From Canibacter zhuwentaonis (GTDB taxonomy: Bacteria > Actinomycetota > Actinomycetes > Actinomycetales > Microbacteriaceae): DNA of 64,000 nt. Within the stretch, counting starts at the first letter, position 1; every line of letters begins with the position of its first letter. Both the position numbers and the translations under genes were made by a program. Positions 34,875-44,249 of the stretch are shown here, piece by piece. The notes beneath the pieces are model-generated. The model was not told the origin of the DNA and did not search any database. It was given only the letters and a program-made list of their open reading frames with translations. The stretch lies in NCBI RefSeq assembly GCF_018531125.1, contig NZ_JAHDSY010000005.1; one strand, written 5' to 3'.

Positions 34875-36989
34875 GTGAATGGCATAGTTTCACTATTGTT
34901 ACGGGTGCGTGGCATACTCGCGAGCATACTCACTCTAGTGTTATCGGCTAGTGTTCTGGTTGCACCGCAAAACGCGGGGCTCGCGGTGAATGTTTCAAGC
35001 TTGGAACAGGTGGAAACTGTTAGCGTGCAGACAGCAGTGCCTAACTTGGCGGTGCCGGCTGTGGCTTCTAATCCATTGCCGGGTAATAGTGCTGCTGCTG
35101 TTGCGAGTGTTTTAGGACGGGGTGCTGGTGGCAGTGTTAAGACGGAAGCGTCGACTGTGGATGCAGCAAACGTAGATGAGACTTATACGTGTGCTAAAAG
35201 TAACATCATCCAACTAGGTGTTGTGACCCTAGGCTCAGATTGCCTGGTTGTAAGCAGCACGAAAACTGATAAACAAGAATACTTGTCAGGCGAAAATGTG
35301 ACCATAAAAGTAAAACTGATTGAGATCAAGGATGTAGCGCAAACGGATTTTTATAATAATGATCTAGAGTCGATTCAAGTTAAAGTTCGTGTGACTATTA
35401 AATTGCCTGAAGGGTTTGCTGTAACGAATGAAACATTTAAAAACTGTATTTTTCAGGACTGTAATTCTATCACTTGGCAATACAATCAGAATTCACACTC
35501 TGTAGAGGCTAGTCTCGACATGAGTTATATAGACCGTGACAGTAATTTAAATCGACTGAAAAGAGAAGAGAATATTACTATAACGGGTGTTGCTGCTGGT
35601 GCGATTGGCGTGTCTAATAAGGTGACCACAACTGTTGAAAGCAATTTACTGCAGGGTTATCGTGATAAGGATCGGATGGGTTTACCTATTGACCCTTTCG
35701 GTGGTGATGACAGAATCAATTTATTTTTCTATAAACATGTTTCTGAGGCCACATTCCGGGTTGCTCCTGCAACAACCTCGCTATCAGCCTTGTTCACTTC
35801 TGCAGGTGCTGCCCCTAATACGGGTGTTGCTGGCGTGAACGGTAGTATTTCCTGCACCGTCGCTGGTGGGATGCCGCATAGGAGTGATTTCACGTTTAAT
35901 CTAGATTATGCTCAGCGTTCGAGTAGCGGCTTCGTTTCTAAACTATTGTCTAATCAGGTTCAAGTTGGTGCGGACTGTGAAATAACTGTTAATAAGGGTA
36001 TGGTTCCGGCCGGGTGGCGATGGAAGGACAATAATCCTATTGTGTTGTATGAGCGGAATATTCGCGACCAGCGCACTGCTACTATACCGTTAGAATTGGA
36101 GCGTGTACCGGTTGATGTTGCTGTTGAAACGAGTTTTACATCAGCGATTGTTAAAGCAGGCGAGAATGTGGGTGTAGTGTCTAAAATTAATGCGCTTGGT
36201 AACGAGGCGCGTAATGTGCCTGTCACTATCCAGCTGCCACGGGACGGGTTTGTTGCAACTACTGCCACCAGTAAACCGGATTGTCAGGTTACTGGTGGTG
36301 CTGCTTGTCCTACCGTGTGGATGTATGATAAGGCATCTCATTCTCTGACTGGGACGATACCGTTGATTCCCGTTGACGGTAGTGTTACTGTTACTACTAG
36401 TGGTGTGGCTGGGGTTTTTGATTCGATGAGCAGGAATTTCGCGGCCACAACCAGTGTCATGTATAACGATGCTAACCAGGCAAACAACACTAACACTGCT
36501 AGTTTGACGGTTACGAACACTAAAGTGAGTGTTTCTGGTGTATTTAAGCCTGTTGGGGATTATCCTGCTGATGGTGCTGTAACTGTTACTAGTGATGTTG
36601 AGTGTGTTCAACCTATTAAACATAAAGCTTTTTTCACGCATACGCTTAATTATGCTGATGTTGCAAACGGTAGTTTTCCTGTTAAAGTGTTACATGAGGG
36701 CGTTTGGAAGGGTAGTAACTGTGTTGTGACTATTAGGAAGGTTACAGCTCCTGACGGGTGGGAGTTTACGGATAGTGATGTTTTCACGAGTGAGTTTCGA
36801 AATATAGCTGGTTCGGTTCGTGTGGAGTATAGCGTTGCTGTGCAGCGCAAGTTTGTGGCCGTAGCACCACCACTACCACTCACCGGCGGTGTAGCATCCG
36901 ACTGGCTATACCTAACAGGAGCAGGTGTGCTGATAGTTGGTGTTGTAGCCGGGCTTGTGGCACGCCGACGGTTACAGGCTCGCGTGTAA
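34875..36989 (+). CDS. LPLTG-anchored repeat surface protein
   Basis: A 704-residue exported, wall-anchored protein. GTG 34875 has AGGTGG six bases ahead; GTG 34866 in frame is an alternative. A signal peptide (about 1-40, SLLLRVRGILASILTLVL) is followed by an Ala/Val-rich stretch, a DUF11-like domain with CIFQDC, a paired-cysteine repeat (NGSISC to GADCEITVNKGM), a second DUF11-like domain (VPVTIQLPRDGF), a second paired-cysteine repeat (SDVEC to KGSNCVV), then PLPLTGG (about 666-672), a hydrophobic helix and ARRRLQARV. It is paralogous to 1-1088. Codon use is AT-rich until the sorting signal. Host contact is likely but not shown. Confidence 0.88.
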   Translation: MNGIVSLLLRVRGILASILTLVLSASVLVAPQNAGLAVNVSSLEQVETVSVQTAVPNLAVPAVASNPLPGNSAAAVASVLGRGAGGSVKTEASTVDAANVDETYTCAKSNIIQLGVVTLGSDCLVVSSTKTDKQEYLSGENVTIKVKLIEIKDVAQTDFYNNDLESIQVKVRVTIKLPEGFAVTNETFKNCIFQDCNSITWQYNQNSHSVEASLDMSYIDRDSNLNRLKREENITITGVAAGAIGVSNKVTTTVESNLLQGYRDKDRMGLPIDPFGGDDRINLFFYKHVSEATFRVAPATTSLSALFTSAGAAPNTGVAGVNGSISCTVAGGMPHRSDFTFNLDYAQRSSSGFVSKLLSNQVQVGADCEITVNKGMVPAGWRWKDNNPIVLYERNIRDQRTATIPLELERVPVDVAVETSFTSAIVKAGENVGVVSKINALGNEARNVPVTIQLPRDGFVATTATSKPDCQVTGGAACPTVWMYDKASHSLTGTIPLIPVDGSVTVTTSGVAGVFDSMSRNFAATTSVMYNDANQANNTNTASLTVTNTKVSVSGVFKPVGDYPADGAVTVTSDVECVQPIKHKAFFTHTLNYADVANGSFPVKVLHEGVWKGSNCVVTIRKVTAPDGWEFTDSDVFTSEFRNIAGSVRVEYSVAVQRKFVAVAPPLPLTGGVASDWLYLTGAGVLIVGVVAGLVARRRLQARV

Positions 36990-37021
36990 CACCCACAAGC
37001 AGAAGCAACAGGCGAGCAGGT
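36856..37021 (+). repeat. 3' surface-gene cassette, copy B
   Basis: Matches 955-1121 including the start of the 3' untranslated region. Codon choice changes at the left boundary from T-ending to A- and C-ending codons. Confidence 0.75.
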
Positions 37022-37064
37022 GGGGTGGCAGCTCTGCTGTCAGCCCCCTGCCGGTTGAAAAAGG

Positions 37065-37406
37065 CTAATCCCTAGTTAGTCGCGTTATATCCGCCGCAAA
37101 ACGCGGATGAGAGCGCAACAAGTGGGCGCGTTCAGCAAGCGTAAACTGTTCCCAAGAAAAAGGCGGCGCCATGGTTGTGCCAAGCAAAGTCCACGCGCCG
37201 AGCGAACGAGAACCATGAAAACACCCGCCAGGAACAACCACCTGCGGCACCTCACCACCCAAAACATCCTGCCCAAGAATAATGTTCTCACCGCTCCCGT
37301 CAGCCGTGTCTGCAACAAGAGTGCCGTTGATGGAATCTGCTGCTATAGCGGGCGCACTCCCGACGGAATCCGCCGCCGTATCCGACAGCATAGCAGACGC
37401 AGACAC
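37065..37406 (-). pseudogene. Truncated DUF985 cupin gene (C-terminal part)
   Basis: From about residue 39 the frame shows LGGEVPQVVVPGGCFHG, SLGAWTLLGTTMAPPFSW and LAERAHLLRSHP, the C-terminal half of DUF985 cupins. The first half, which contains most of the barrel, is absent; the residues in its place are low-complexity Ala/Ser/Asp. No start signal is visible. A broken gene is most likely. Confidence 0.65.
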
Positions 37407-37415
37407 TAGGTTATT

Positions 37416-38003
37416 TTAGATTCTGTGAGATGTTTTCTGCGTCGCGGTTGCATTGACATTACAATCAGTGCAGCAAGAATTACAGTGTAGGGAATAGAGT
37501 CTGTCAGTTGCTGTGGCAGCCCCAGGGTCTGCAAACGGAAACCGAAAGCATCGGTAAACCCAAAGATAGACTGCAAGCGCTGTCACTGGAATATTAGCGG
37601 ATGCGGCAGTTGCGCGCACCCAATCAACATCGGCTTTTTTAACATCCGCCGTAGCGAGTTCAGATTTGGGCGCGGGCGCTGTATGCTCAACCGGCTCGGG
37701 CGATATTTTAACCTCTTCTGATGCCTTTGCGGTCTCTTCCTGCGCGGCTTTTTCCGCCCGCAACTGCGCAATATTAACGAGGGTTATAACACCCACGATT
37801 ATCACAAGCAGCGCAAGCCCCACAACGCAAACCGTAATCAGGTTACGCACCGCCGGGGTGATAATCGATTCTTTAGGTGGATGCTGAAAATTAAATCCGG
37901 TTGATATCGGTTCGGTTCTAAACTGCACCCCGAGACACGTCTCAATCTCGGAGGTTACAAAACCTATCTCAGCGCAGTATAGTGGGCGTGCGAAAGCGCA
38001 CAC
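37416..38003 (-). pseudogene. Truncated copy of the transglycosylase-like gene
   Basis: From about 37975 down to 37572 it encodes TSEIETCLGVQFRTEP, the transmembrane helix, the AQLRAEKAAQEE linker and DVDWVRATAASANI, nearly identical to the first 148 residues of the protein at 16300-17226. It then runs into unrelated sequence. The whole catalytic domain is missing. Orientation is opposite to the intact gene. Confidence 0.88.
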
Positions 38004-38014
38004 CCACCTTTTTT
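37982..38014 (+). terminator. Intrinsic terminator reading rightward
   Basis: GTGGGCGTGC and GCGCACACCCAC pair around GAAA with one bulge, followed by C and six T. It faces the end of the leucine-rich-repeat gene and has no intact gene before it, so it looks like part of the scarred region. Confidence 0.65.
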
Positions 38015-38028
38015 GTTACAGTTGTAAG

Positions 38029-40491
38029 TTACTGTTTTGTGCTCCTGCGGCGGTCGAACATGATTACAATGCCCGCACTAACAAGCGCAAGCGCGCCCAG
38101 CAGAGCGGTGGTTATATTCGCAATCTCAAAACCTCCCGTGTTGGCGAGCTGTTTTTTCACATCCGCTTTAGCTTCTTTTTGCTTAGCTGCATCAGCAGGA
38201 GCGATTCCGGAGATCGCTCCTAGGGTCGCGTCAGCGCCAGTATCCGCGCTTGGTGTGGTGTTAGGCGGCACCGTAAGAATTGGCAGATCCGGACGTGTTG
38301 GTGCGGTTTCAGGAACAGCGTGTACCCTTGCTGGCACGCTAAACTTCACCGAGCCTGATCCGCTATTTGCAGACAGGCTCAAAAGGTGTTCTGCGCCAGC
38401 AAATGATACCGGTATCGGCCAGCCGTCGAGTTTGGCAACTCCTGCGGTATCAGACTGCACAGATGCAATCTCAGCGCCGTCAACGGTTACTTTAACCGTC
38501 TCAGCGGGCAGGAATCCGCTTGCAACAAAGCTTAGTTGCTGCGCGGTTAGTTTGCCGTCAGCTGTGAGATCCGCTACCTTAATAGTGGGAGCCGGACGCT
38601 GCGTGGCAACAGCCGTGTAGGTAGCCTTGTGAATGTTTCCGGCCGGGGTGTGCAGCGCCACAGTCACGCTCGCAGAGCCAACCGCAATGCCGGACGGATT
38701 GAACGTCACAACGCCGTCCGAGTCAATGGTGAAAACACCGCGGCCTGGCACGGTGACGCTGCCATCTGCCGCAGCGTTTTCGAGCAGCAGTTTAGATCCC
38801 TCAGGAATATTGCTGAACAGCACTGTCGGGGCGACGCCTGTGGTGGCGTCAGCGTCCGTTGATTTCTGAGTCTCGCCCGCTGGTGCCGTGGTTGTCACAT
38901 CCGCTGCCACAACAGGGTTATCCAGCTCTGCGTGCAGCGCATCGAGCTTTTCGTCAGCTAGGGCTAGCTCCTCCAGGGTCTTTGGGTTCTGCGCGGGGGC
39001 GCTGTTGTCGCGGGGCTTGTCGATGCCCTTAACATCCGCAACGGGCGCCCAATCGCTAAACTTATTGTAGTTCAGCCGCACGTACTCGAGCGGAATAAAC
39101 CGACTGCTCCAGCGCTCATCGAGTGGCGCGGGGTCGGTTATGAAGTTGTTGCGAAGATCGACCTTTGTCACAACCCGCAGATTTTTGAGCGGATTAACAT
39201 CCGTGATGCGATTGTGGCGCAGGTTAATAACCCGCAGGTAAGGTGATTTGGCAATTCCGGTGATGTCGCTGATGCGGTTATTTTCCGCGCTGAACTGGAT
39301 CAGATCCTCTGGCAGGTCGTTAAGGTGAGTCAGTTTGTTGTTGTCGAGCTGCAGTTTTTCGATCCGCTCGGTGTGTCCTTTAAGCCCTGAAATGTCGCTG
39401 ATGCGGTTATTTTCCGCGCTGATGCTGGTGAGCGCTGGCAGGTGCTTGGCGATGTCCAGATTTGTGAGCTTGTTGTCAGAAACATCGAGCGACTGCAGCT
39501 TGGTTGCACCCTTGAGCGGCGACAGGTCGGTCAGCTCGTTGTTGTTAACACGCAGGCTCACAAGATTCTTGGCGTGCTCTAGCCCGGTTAAATCTTTCAC
39601 TTTGCCGTTGCCATTGCCGTTAATGCAGTTCATTGACTGCACCTGTTGCAGCACTTTGTTTACGATCGGGGTTTTCTCGTTGAGGTCTAGCTCCCACAGA
39701 ATGCAGGCGCGCAGGCTTGTATCGGGCACCTCCACCGACTCGATCACCTCGTCGGGGTCGATTAGCTTGTCTTTTTCAAACGGGTTTACGTATTTTTCTG
39801 GGAACAGTTCCCAGAGCACAGGCGCGGGTGCTGTTGCATCGGTTCCTGTCACTTTGGCGGTTGCCACCAAAGGAGCGCCTTTTTCGCCCTCGTAGAAGCC
39901 AACGAGATCAGATGACATACTGGTGAAAACGGGGCTGTGTGACCAGGCTTTGAAAACACCCTCTTTAACCTCCCACTGCAGATCAGGCAGGTTTAAGAGC
40001 GCGCGCTGCTGCCACGCGGCGGCTGGTTTGCCAGAAAGTGTGCCCGCAGTTTTAGCGTCCACAAGCAGCTGTTTGCGTTGGAAATCAATTGTCGGATTTG
40101 CAATATCAACATTGAGGATGCCATCGTATTTTTCCCAGTTGACTTTACCTAGAAACTTTAGCGGCTCGGGTGTTTGAGAGTCAAATGTTTGCCCGGGCGC
40201 TAGCTGCCAGGCAAGATCTTCTCTGGTTTCGGGCACGGTTTTCAGTGGTTCTGTGCGCGTTTCATTGCTTGTGCCCACGTAGTCGCGGAAGCTGTCGCGG
40301 AAATTCCAGTTGGCAGTTCCCTGCTCCAGCGCGACTGCCTCTGAACTATCGGGGTCAACGGCGGGCATAACACCCGCAACACCGCTCACAGCGAGCGCAG
40401 AGGGGCTGGTCATTACGCCAGTCAACCCTATAATCAGAGCGGTTGTCGCGCTTAGCGCAACTCTGCTCCCGGACATTTTTTTATGCTCCAT
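38029..40491 (-). CDS. Internalin-like leucine-rich-repeat surface protein with LANTG sorting signal
   Basis: An 820-residue exported protein. A signal peptide (about 1-35) is followed by an N-terminal region of unknown fold, then about seven 20-22 residue leucine-rich repeats (about 285-450; LVSLRVNNNELTDLSPL, LQSLDVSDNKLTNL and RVINLRHNRITDVNPL are units), then Ig-like domains and a tail with LANTGG (782-787), a hydrophobic helix and DRRRSTKQ. LAxTG is the site class of actinobacterial class E sortases. Such proteins often bind host or bacterial ligands; the ligand is unknown. Confidence 0.9.
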   Translation of the reverse strand: MEHKKMSGSRVALSATTALIIGLTGVMTSPSALAVSGVAGVMPAVDPDSSEAVALEQGTANWNFRDSFRDYVGTSNETRTEPLKTVPETREDLAWQLAPGQTFDSQTPEPLKFLGKVNWEKYDGILNVDIANPTIDFQRKQLLVDAKTAGTLSGKPAAAWQQRALLNLPDLQWEVKEGVFKAWSHSPVFTSMSSDLVGFYEGEKGAPLVATAKVTGTDATAPAPVLWELFPEKYVNPFEKDKLIDPDEVIESVEVPDTSLRACILWELDLNEKTPIVNKVLQQVQSMNCINGNGNGKVKDLTGLEHAKNLVSLRVNNNELTDLSPLKGATKLQSLDVSDNKLTNLDIAKHLPALTSISAENNRISDISGLKGHTERIEKLQLDNNKLTHLNDLPEDLIQFSAENNRISDITGIAKSPYLRVINLRHNRITDVNPLKNLRVVTKVDLRNNFITDPAPLDERWSSRFIPLEYVRLNYNKFSDWAPVADVKGIDKPRDNSAPAQNPKTLEELALADEKLDALHAELDNPVVAADVTTTAPAGETQKSTDADATTGVAPTVLFSNIPEGSKLLLENAAADGSVTVPGRGVFTIDSDGVVTFNPSGIAVGSASVTVALHTPAGNIHKATYTAVATQRPAPTIKVADLTADGKLTAQQLSFVASGFLPAETVKVTVDGAEIASVQSDTAGVAKLDGWPIPVSFAGAEHLLSLSANSGSGSVKFSVPARVHAVPETAPTRPDLPILTVPPNTTPSADTGADATLGAISGIAPADAAKQKEAKADVKKQLANTGGFEIANITTALLGALALVSAGIVIMFDRRRSTKQ

Positions 40492-40659
40492 ACGGCTAAA
40501 GCCTTTCCGAAAACGAACTCATTTTTATCAAGCGGATCGGCGGCGGATCATAGACACACCGCAACATCTAACCCACAGCAACAAGATTACCTTACATCTG
40601 ATCTTTAGGCAACGGGGGAATATACGGTCGGTGCTGGCGGATTCGCTGCAAAATGGCGC
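40492..40659. other. Intergenic region upstream of the leucine-rich-repeat gene
   Basis: Contains the promoter region of the minus-strand surface gene. CGGAAAGG about 15 bases before its ATG is the only ribosome-binding candidate. No gene seen. Confidence 0.4.
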
Positions 40660-40690
40660 AAAAAGGGCCCGCACCTGCTAGTGCGAGCCC
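40660..40690 (-). terminator. Intrinsic terminator of the antitoxin-like gene
   Basis: On the minus strand GGGCTCGCAC pairs with GTGCGGGCCC (loop TAGCAG) and is followed by TTTTT. Confidence 0.88.
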
Positions 40691-40716
40691 CCGATAACAG
40701 CGTTGTAGCTAGATGC

Positions 40717-40950
40717 TTAGGCGGTGAAGTTGTCGCGTGCTGCGTCGAGCTTTTCGCTTGCGGCCTCTTTGAGCTCAGCTACCTTGTCGGCGTGCTTACC
40801 GTCGGTTATCTTGTTTGCAAGAGAGGCGGCTTTGTCAAGCACGCCGTCGCGCATCTCTGCTGCTTTTTCGCTGTTAAGAGCATTGTCTATCTGCTCTTTG
40901 TTGTCGTTGATTAGATCTGCTGCTTTTTTCTTGAGATCTTCTAGTGACAT
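40717..40950 (-). CDS. MT0933-like antitoxin family protein
   Basis: A 77-residue, charged, fully helical protein (MSLEDLKKKAADLINDNKEQ, ending EKLDAARDNFTA) like the small antitoxin-annotated proteins of actinobacteria (MT0933/Rv0909 type). In Mycobacterium that family pairs with a toxin gene downstream. No toxin gene is next to it here; it has its own terminator. It may therefore be an orphan antitoxin or a stress protein of CsbD-like character. AAAGGAA precedes the ATG. Confidence 0.7.
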   Translation of the reverse strand: MSLEDLKKKAADLINDNKEQIDNALNSEKAAEMRDGVLDKAASLANKITDGKHADKVAELKEAASEKLDAARDNFTA

Positions 40951-41151
40951 TGTCGTTCCTTTCCTAAACAGCCTTGTGGCGGCTGATTATCACAATTATC
41001 TCTTAGCACGCTTGTGTATTGGCTTAAAAAACATGCACCGGTAAAGATGTTACAGAGATGCAATAAGCTACTGCGGTTTTCCACATTAAAAATTAATTTA
41101 GAGCAATTCAGGGTAACATTTAGAGGGTATATTTTGTTTGGAAAGGTAGCT

Positions 41152-42942
41152 ATGCAAGATTGGCGTAAACATCGCTTAACTGGCGAACGTGCACGCCCGA
41201 TAACCCTGATTTTAGTCGACGGGGTGAGCTGGCTGCTCGCAATTTTTGCCGGTTTAATGCTGCGCTTTGATTTCAGCATATTTAGAATACAGGTGCTTAG
41301 CACTGTGCAGGTGGCGCTGGTTGTGCTGGTATCGCAGCTGATTTTCGGCTACCTGCTGTGGCTTTATCGCTCGCGCTATAAAACGGGTAGCTTTGACGAG
41401 GTGAAAACCCTGGTCGCAGTTGTCACAGCAGTGCTTGTGCCCTCCTGGTTTGCCGGGTTGTACATTGGCTACGGGCATGGCATCCCGCGCACCGCGCTAA
41501 TAATTGCCGCTCCTATAGCGTTTAGCATAATGGGATTTGCCCGCTATATTTGGCGGATCAAGCACGAGCGCAAACTCAAACCGGGCAAGAGCGCAACGCG
41601 CACCCTTATTTACGGCGCGGGCTACGCCGGAGAGCAAACTGTGAACCACCTGCTAACAGATGCGGCGGCGGATTCACTGCCCGTCGGGTTTATTGATGAT
41701 GATCCGCGTGCTCGCAATCGTACGGTGCGCGGTGTGAAAGTGCTTGGCACTATTGAGCAGTTGCGTGAGATTGCGGCAGAAACTGACGCGCGCAGCTTGA
41801 TGGTTTGTATTGGCGATGCGGATGCTGCGCTGCTGCGCCGGGTTAGCGATCTGGCGAGCGCGGCGGGGCTGAAAGTTATGGTTATGCCAACGCTGTCGCA
41901 GATTCTTTCTGGTGCGTCGAAAATCTCTGACCTACGCGAAATTTCTATAGAAGATCTGATCGGGCGTGTTCCTGTGCGGCTTGATGCTGGCTCTATTAAG
42001 GGGTATCTGGCCGGTAAGCGCGTGCTTGTGACGGGCGCTGGCGGGTCTATCGGGGCAGAACTGTGCAGGCAGCTCACCAAGTTCGGAGTTGGCGAGCTGA
42101 TTATGCTCGATCGCGACGAGACTGCTCTGCAGGATGTGCAAATTTCCATTCACGGAAACGGGCTTTTAGAAACCCGCGACATAGTGCTTGCTGACATTCG
42201 CGATCCGCAAGCCCTTGCGAGCGTATTTGCGCAGCGCCGGCCCGAAGTGGTGTTTCACGCGGCGGCGCTAAAGCACGTTTCAACCCTTGAAAAATATCCT
42301 GAAGAGGCGTGGAAAACCAATGTGCTGGGCACGCTTAACGTGTTGCAGGCGGCGCAGGCGCACAATATTGAGACCTTTGTTAATATCTCAACTGACAAGG
42401 CAGCCAACCCCACGAGTGCGCTGGGGCACTCCAAGCGTGTCGCCGAAAAACTAACCGCTTTTACCGGTGCAAACTCGCAGATGCGCTGTATTTCTGTGCG
42501 ATTTGGTAATGTGCTAGGGTCGCGCGGTTCAATGCTCCCGACTTTCAACAAGCTCATCGCCGCAGGGCTTCCGCTCACAATTACGCACCCCGAAGCGACC
42601 CGATTTTTTATGACCATTCCCGAGGCGTGTCAGCTGGTGATGCAGGCGGGCGCAATCGGTCAGTCTGGCGAGGTGCTGATTCTCGACATGGGAGAACCGG
42701 TTAAGATTATTGATATTGCGCGGCGGATGATAGCGCAGTCTGGCAAAAATATTGAGCTTGTTTACACCGGTCTGAGGCAGGGAGAAAAATTACACGAGGA
42801 GCTAATTGGCACGGGTGAGAGCAACGAGAGACCCTATCACCCTAAGATTTCGCACGCCCGAGTTGATGTTTTAGACCCTGTTAATTTAGATCACGACGAG
42901 TGGTTTGAGCGTTTGCGTGCTCACTCGGTTGAGGTCGTATAG
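41152..42942 (+). CDS. Nucleotide-sugar dehydratase/epimerase, FlaA1/CapD family
   Basis: A 596-residue membrane enzyme for making surface-glycan sugars, probably a UDP-GlcNAc 4,6-dehydratase. ATG 41152 with GGAAAGG ahead is preferred; the frame extends 46 codons upstream without coding character. Four transmembrane helices (about 20-130) precede a CoA-binding-like fold (TLIYGAGYAGEQT) and the SDR domain with VTGAGGSIGAELCRQL (about 290-305), NISTDKAANPTSALGHSKR and FGNVLGSRGSM. Stop and next start are three bases apart. Confidence 0.9.
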   Translation: MQDWRKHRLTGERARPITLILVDGVSWLLAIFAGLMLRFDFSIFRIQVLSTVQVALVVLVSQLIFGYLLWLYRSRYKTGSFDEVKTLVAVVTAVLVPSWFAGLYIGYGHGIPRTALIIAAPIAFSIMGFARYIWRIKHERKLKPGKSATRTLIYGAGYAGEQTVNHLLTDAAADSLPVGFIDDDPRARNRTVRGVKVLGTIEQLREIAAETDARSLMVCIGDADAALLRRVSDLASAAGLKVMVMPTLSQILSGASKISDLREISIEDLIGRVPVRLDAGSIKGYLAGKRVLVTGAGGSIGAELCRQLTKFGVGELIMLDRDETALQDVQISIHGNGLLETRDIVLADIRDPQALASVFAQRRPEVVFHAAALKHVSTLEKYPEEAWKTNVLGTLNVLQAAQAHNIETFVNISTDKAANPTSALGHSKRVAEKLTAFTGANSQMRCISVRFGNVLGSRGSMLPTFNKLIAAGLPLTITHPEATRFFMTIPEACQLVMQAGAIGQSGEVLILDMGEPVKIIDIARRMIAQSGKNIELVYTGLRQGEKLHEELIGTGESNERPYHPKISHARVDVLDPVNLDHDEWFERLRAHSVEVV

Positions 42943-42945
42943 GTT

Positions 42946-43995
42946 ATGTTGGTGCTCGCTCTGGCTGCTGTGGCAATTGCTATTTCGGGGATAGCCCCGC
43001 TTATTTTGCGACCGCTGCTGATTAAGCGCGGCGTGCTCGATGTTGCAACCGCGCGCTCCACGCACACGGGGACCGCGGTGCGTGGGCTAGGTATCGGGGT
43101 GTGGATAGCCGCAGATGTGGTCTGGCTGCTCGCGCTTGTGCGGGTGTTTCAGGCGCAGGATTGGATCTCGCTAAGCTACGGCGCGGTGCTGTTTTTGGTG
43201 GTTAACGCCGCCGCTGGCATTGGCATGATAGAAGATGTGCGTGGTATGAGCGTGCGGTTGCGCTCAGTTGCGCAGCTTGCAATAGCTGTGCTGACCGTGT
43301 GGGGGTTCACGGCGGCGGAGCTGGAGTTTGGCGCTGGCAGCCTGCCAGCAATTAGCGGATCGGTGCCCGTTTTTATTGCGGTTTGTGTGTTCGCGATTTT
43401 TTATATTTCAAGCTATATAAATGTTGCTAATTTTATGGACGGTATTAACGGGATCAGCGCGATCCACGCAATTATTGCGGGTCTGACCTTTACTTGTGTG
43501 GGCTTTCTGGTTGCGGCTCCCTGGATTGCAATTGCCGGGATTATCGTGGCGAGCAGTTTTGCCGCGTTCTTGCCATGGAATCTTGGCGGATACGGTTTTC
43601 TGGGCGATGTCGGCAGCTACCTGCTGGGCGGTTCCGTTGTCAGCCTGAGTTTTGGGGTCTTGTTCTTTTACCCGGAGCTGTGGCTGATCGCGATTAGCCC
43701 CACCGTCATCTACTTTGGTGACGTGGGGTGGACACTCTTGCGCAGGGTTCGCGCCGGAGAAAAATGGTATACGCCCCACAAAGAACACGTGTATCAAAAG
43801 CTGCAGCAGAGCGGATTTAGTCATCTGCAGGTTGCTGTTATAGTTGGTGGTATGACAATGCTCGCGGTAGGGCTTAGTTTCTTAAGTTTACTGATTGTCA
43901 GCTGGTGGTGGTACGCAATTTTATTGGTGCTCGGATTCGGCGTTGTTGTGCTCTATATGAACCTCCCCGGAATCCTTAAAAAGCGCGCAGCGTGA
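42946..43995 (+). CDS. Undecaprenyl-phosphate sugar-1-phosphate transferase, MraY/WecA family
   Basis: A 349-residue polytopic protein that transfers a sugar-1-phosphate, typically GlcNAc, to undecaprenyl phosphate and starts polymer assembly. Signature motifs are NFMDGINGISA (about 161-171), FLGDVGSYLLGG (about 218-229) and the HKEHVYQKL segment. About ten helices. With the dehydratase before it, it probably feeds a capsule, wall polymer or glycoprotein. It lacks neighbouring glycosyltransferases, so the rest of the pathway is elsewhere. Confidence 0.9.
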   Translation: MLVLALAAVAIAISGIAPLILRPLLIKRGVLDVATARSTHTGTAVRGLGIGVWIAADVVWLLALVRVFQAQDWISLSYGAVLFLVVNAAAGIGMIEDVRGMSVRLRSVAQLAIAVLTVWGFTAAELEFGAGSLPAISGSVPVFIAVCVFAIFYISSYINVANFMDGINGISAIHAIIAGLTFTCVGFLVAAPWIAIAGIIVASSFAAFLPWNLGGYGFLGDVGSYLLGGSVVSLSFGVLFFYPELWLIAISPTVIYFGDVGWTLLRRVRAGEKWYTPHKEHVYQKLQQSGFSHLQVAVIVGGMTMLAVGLSFLSLLIVSWWWYAILLVLGFGVVVLYMNLPGILKKRAA

Positions 43996-44010
43996 CGCGA
44001 CACGCCCGAG

Positions 44011-44040
44011 TTGCAAATGTATCTTTGTCCGTGCGATAAT
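44011..44040 (+). promoter_or_regulatory. Promoter and leader of the S10 operon
   Basis: TTGCAA (44011-44016), 18 bases, GATAAT (44035-44040). The 200-base leader has stems GTGAAA/TTTCAC (near 44097-44112) and CTCGGG/CCCGAG (near 44128-44145), placed where L4-type feedback leaders occur; no homology to them is claimed. Confidence 0.55.
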
Positions 44041-44249
44041 TATTTGTCTAGTACTTTACGCAGATTTATTTCTGCGCTTAAATCACTGCTGGTTGTGTGA
44101 AATATCTTTTCACCGCTAGCAGCAGACTCGGGCTTATCCCGAGAGTTGCTCTGGCAACACTGTAAGTAGGCAGCAGCGCTTAATAAGCAAAGCTGTGTAA
44201 GCACGTCCAATGCCGCCCAGCGTGGTATGACGCAACGGAAAGAGAGTAA

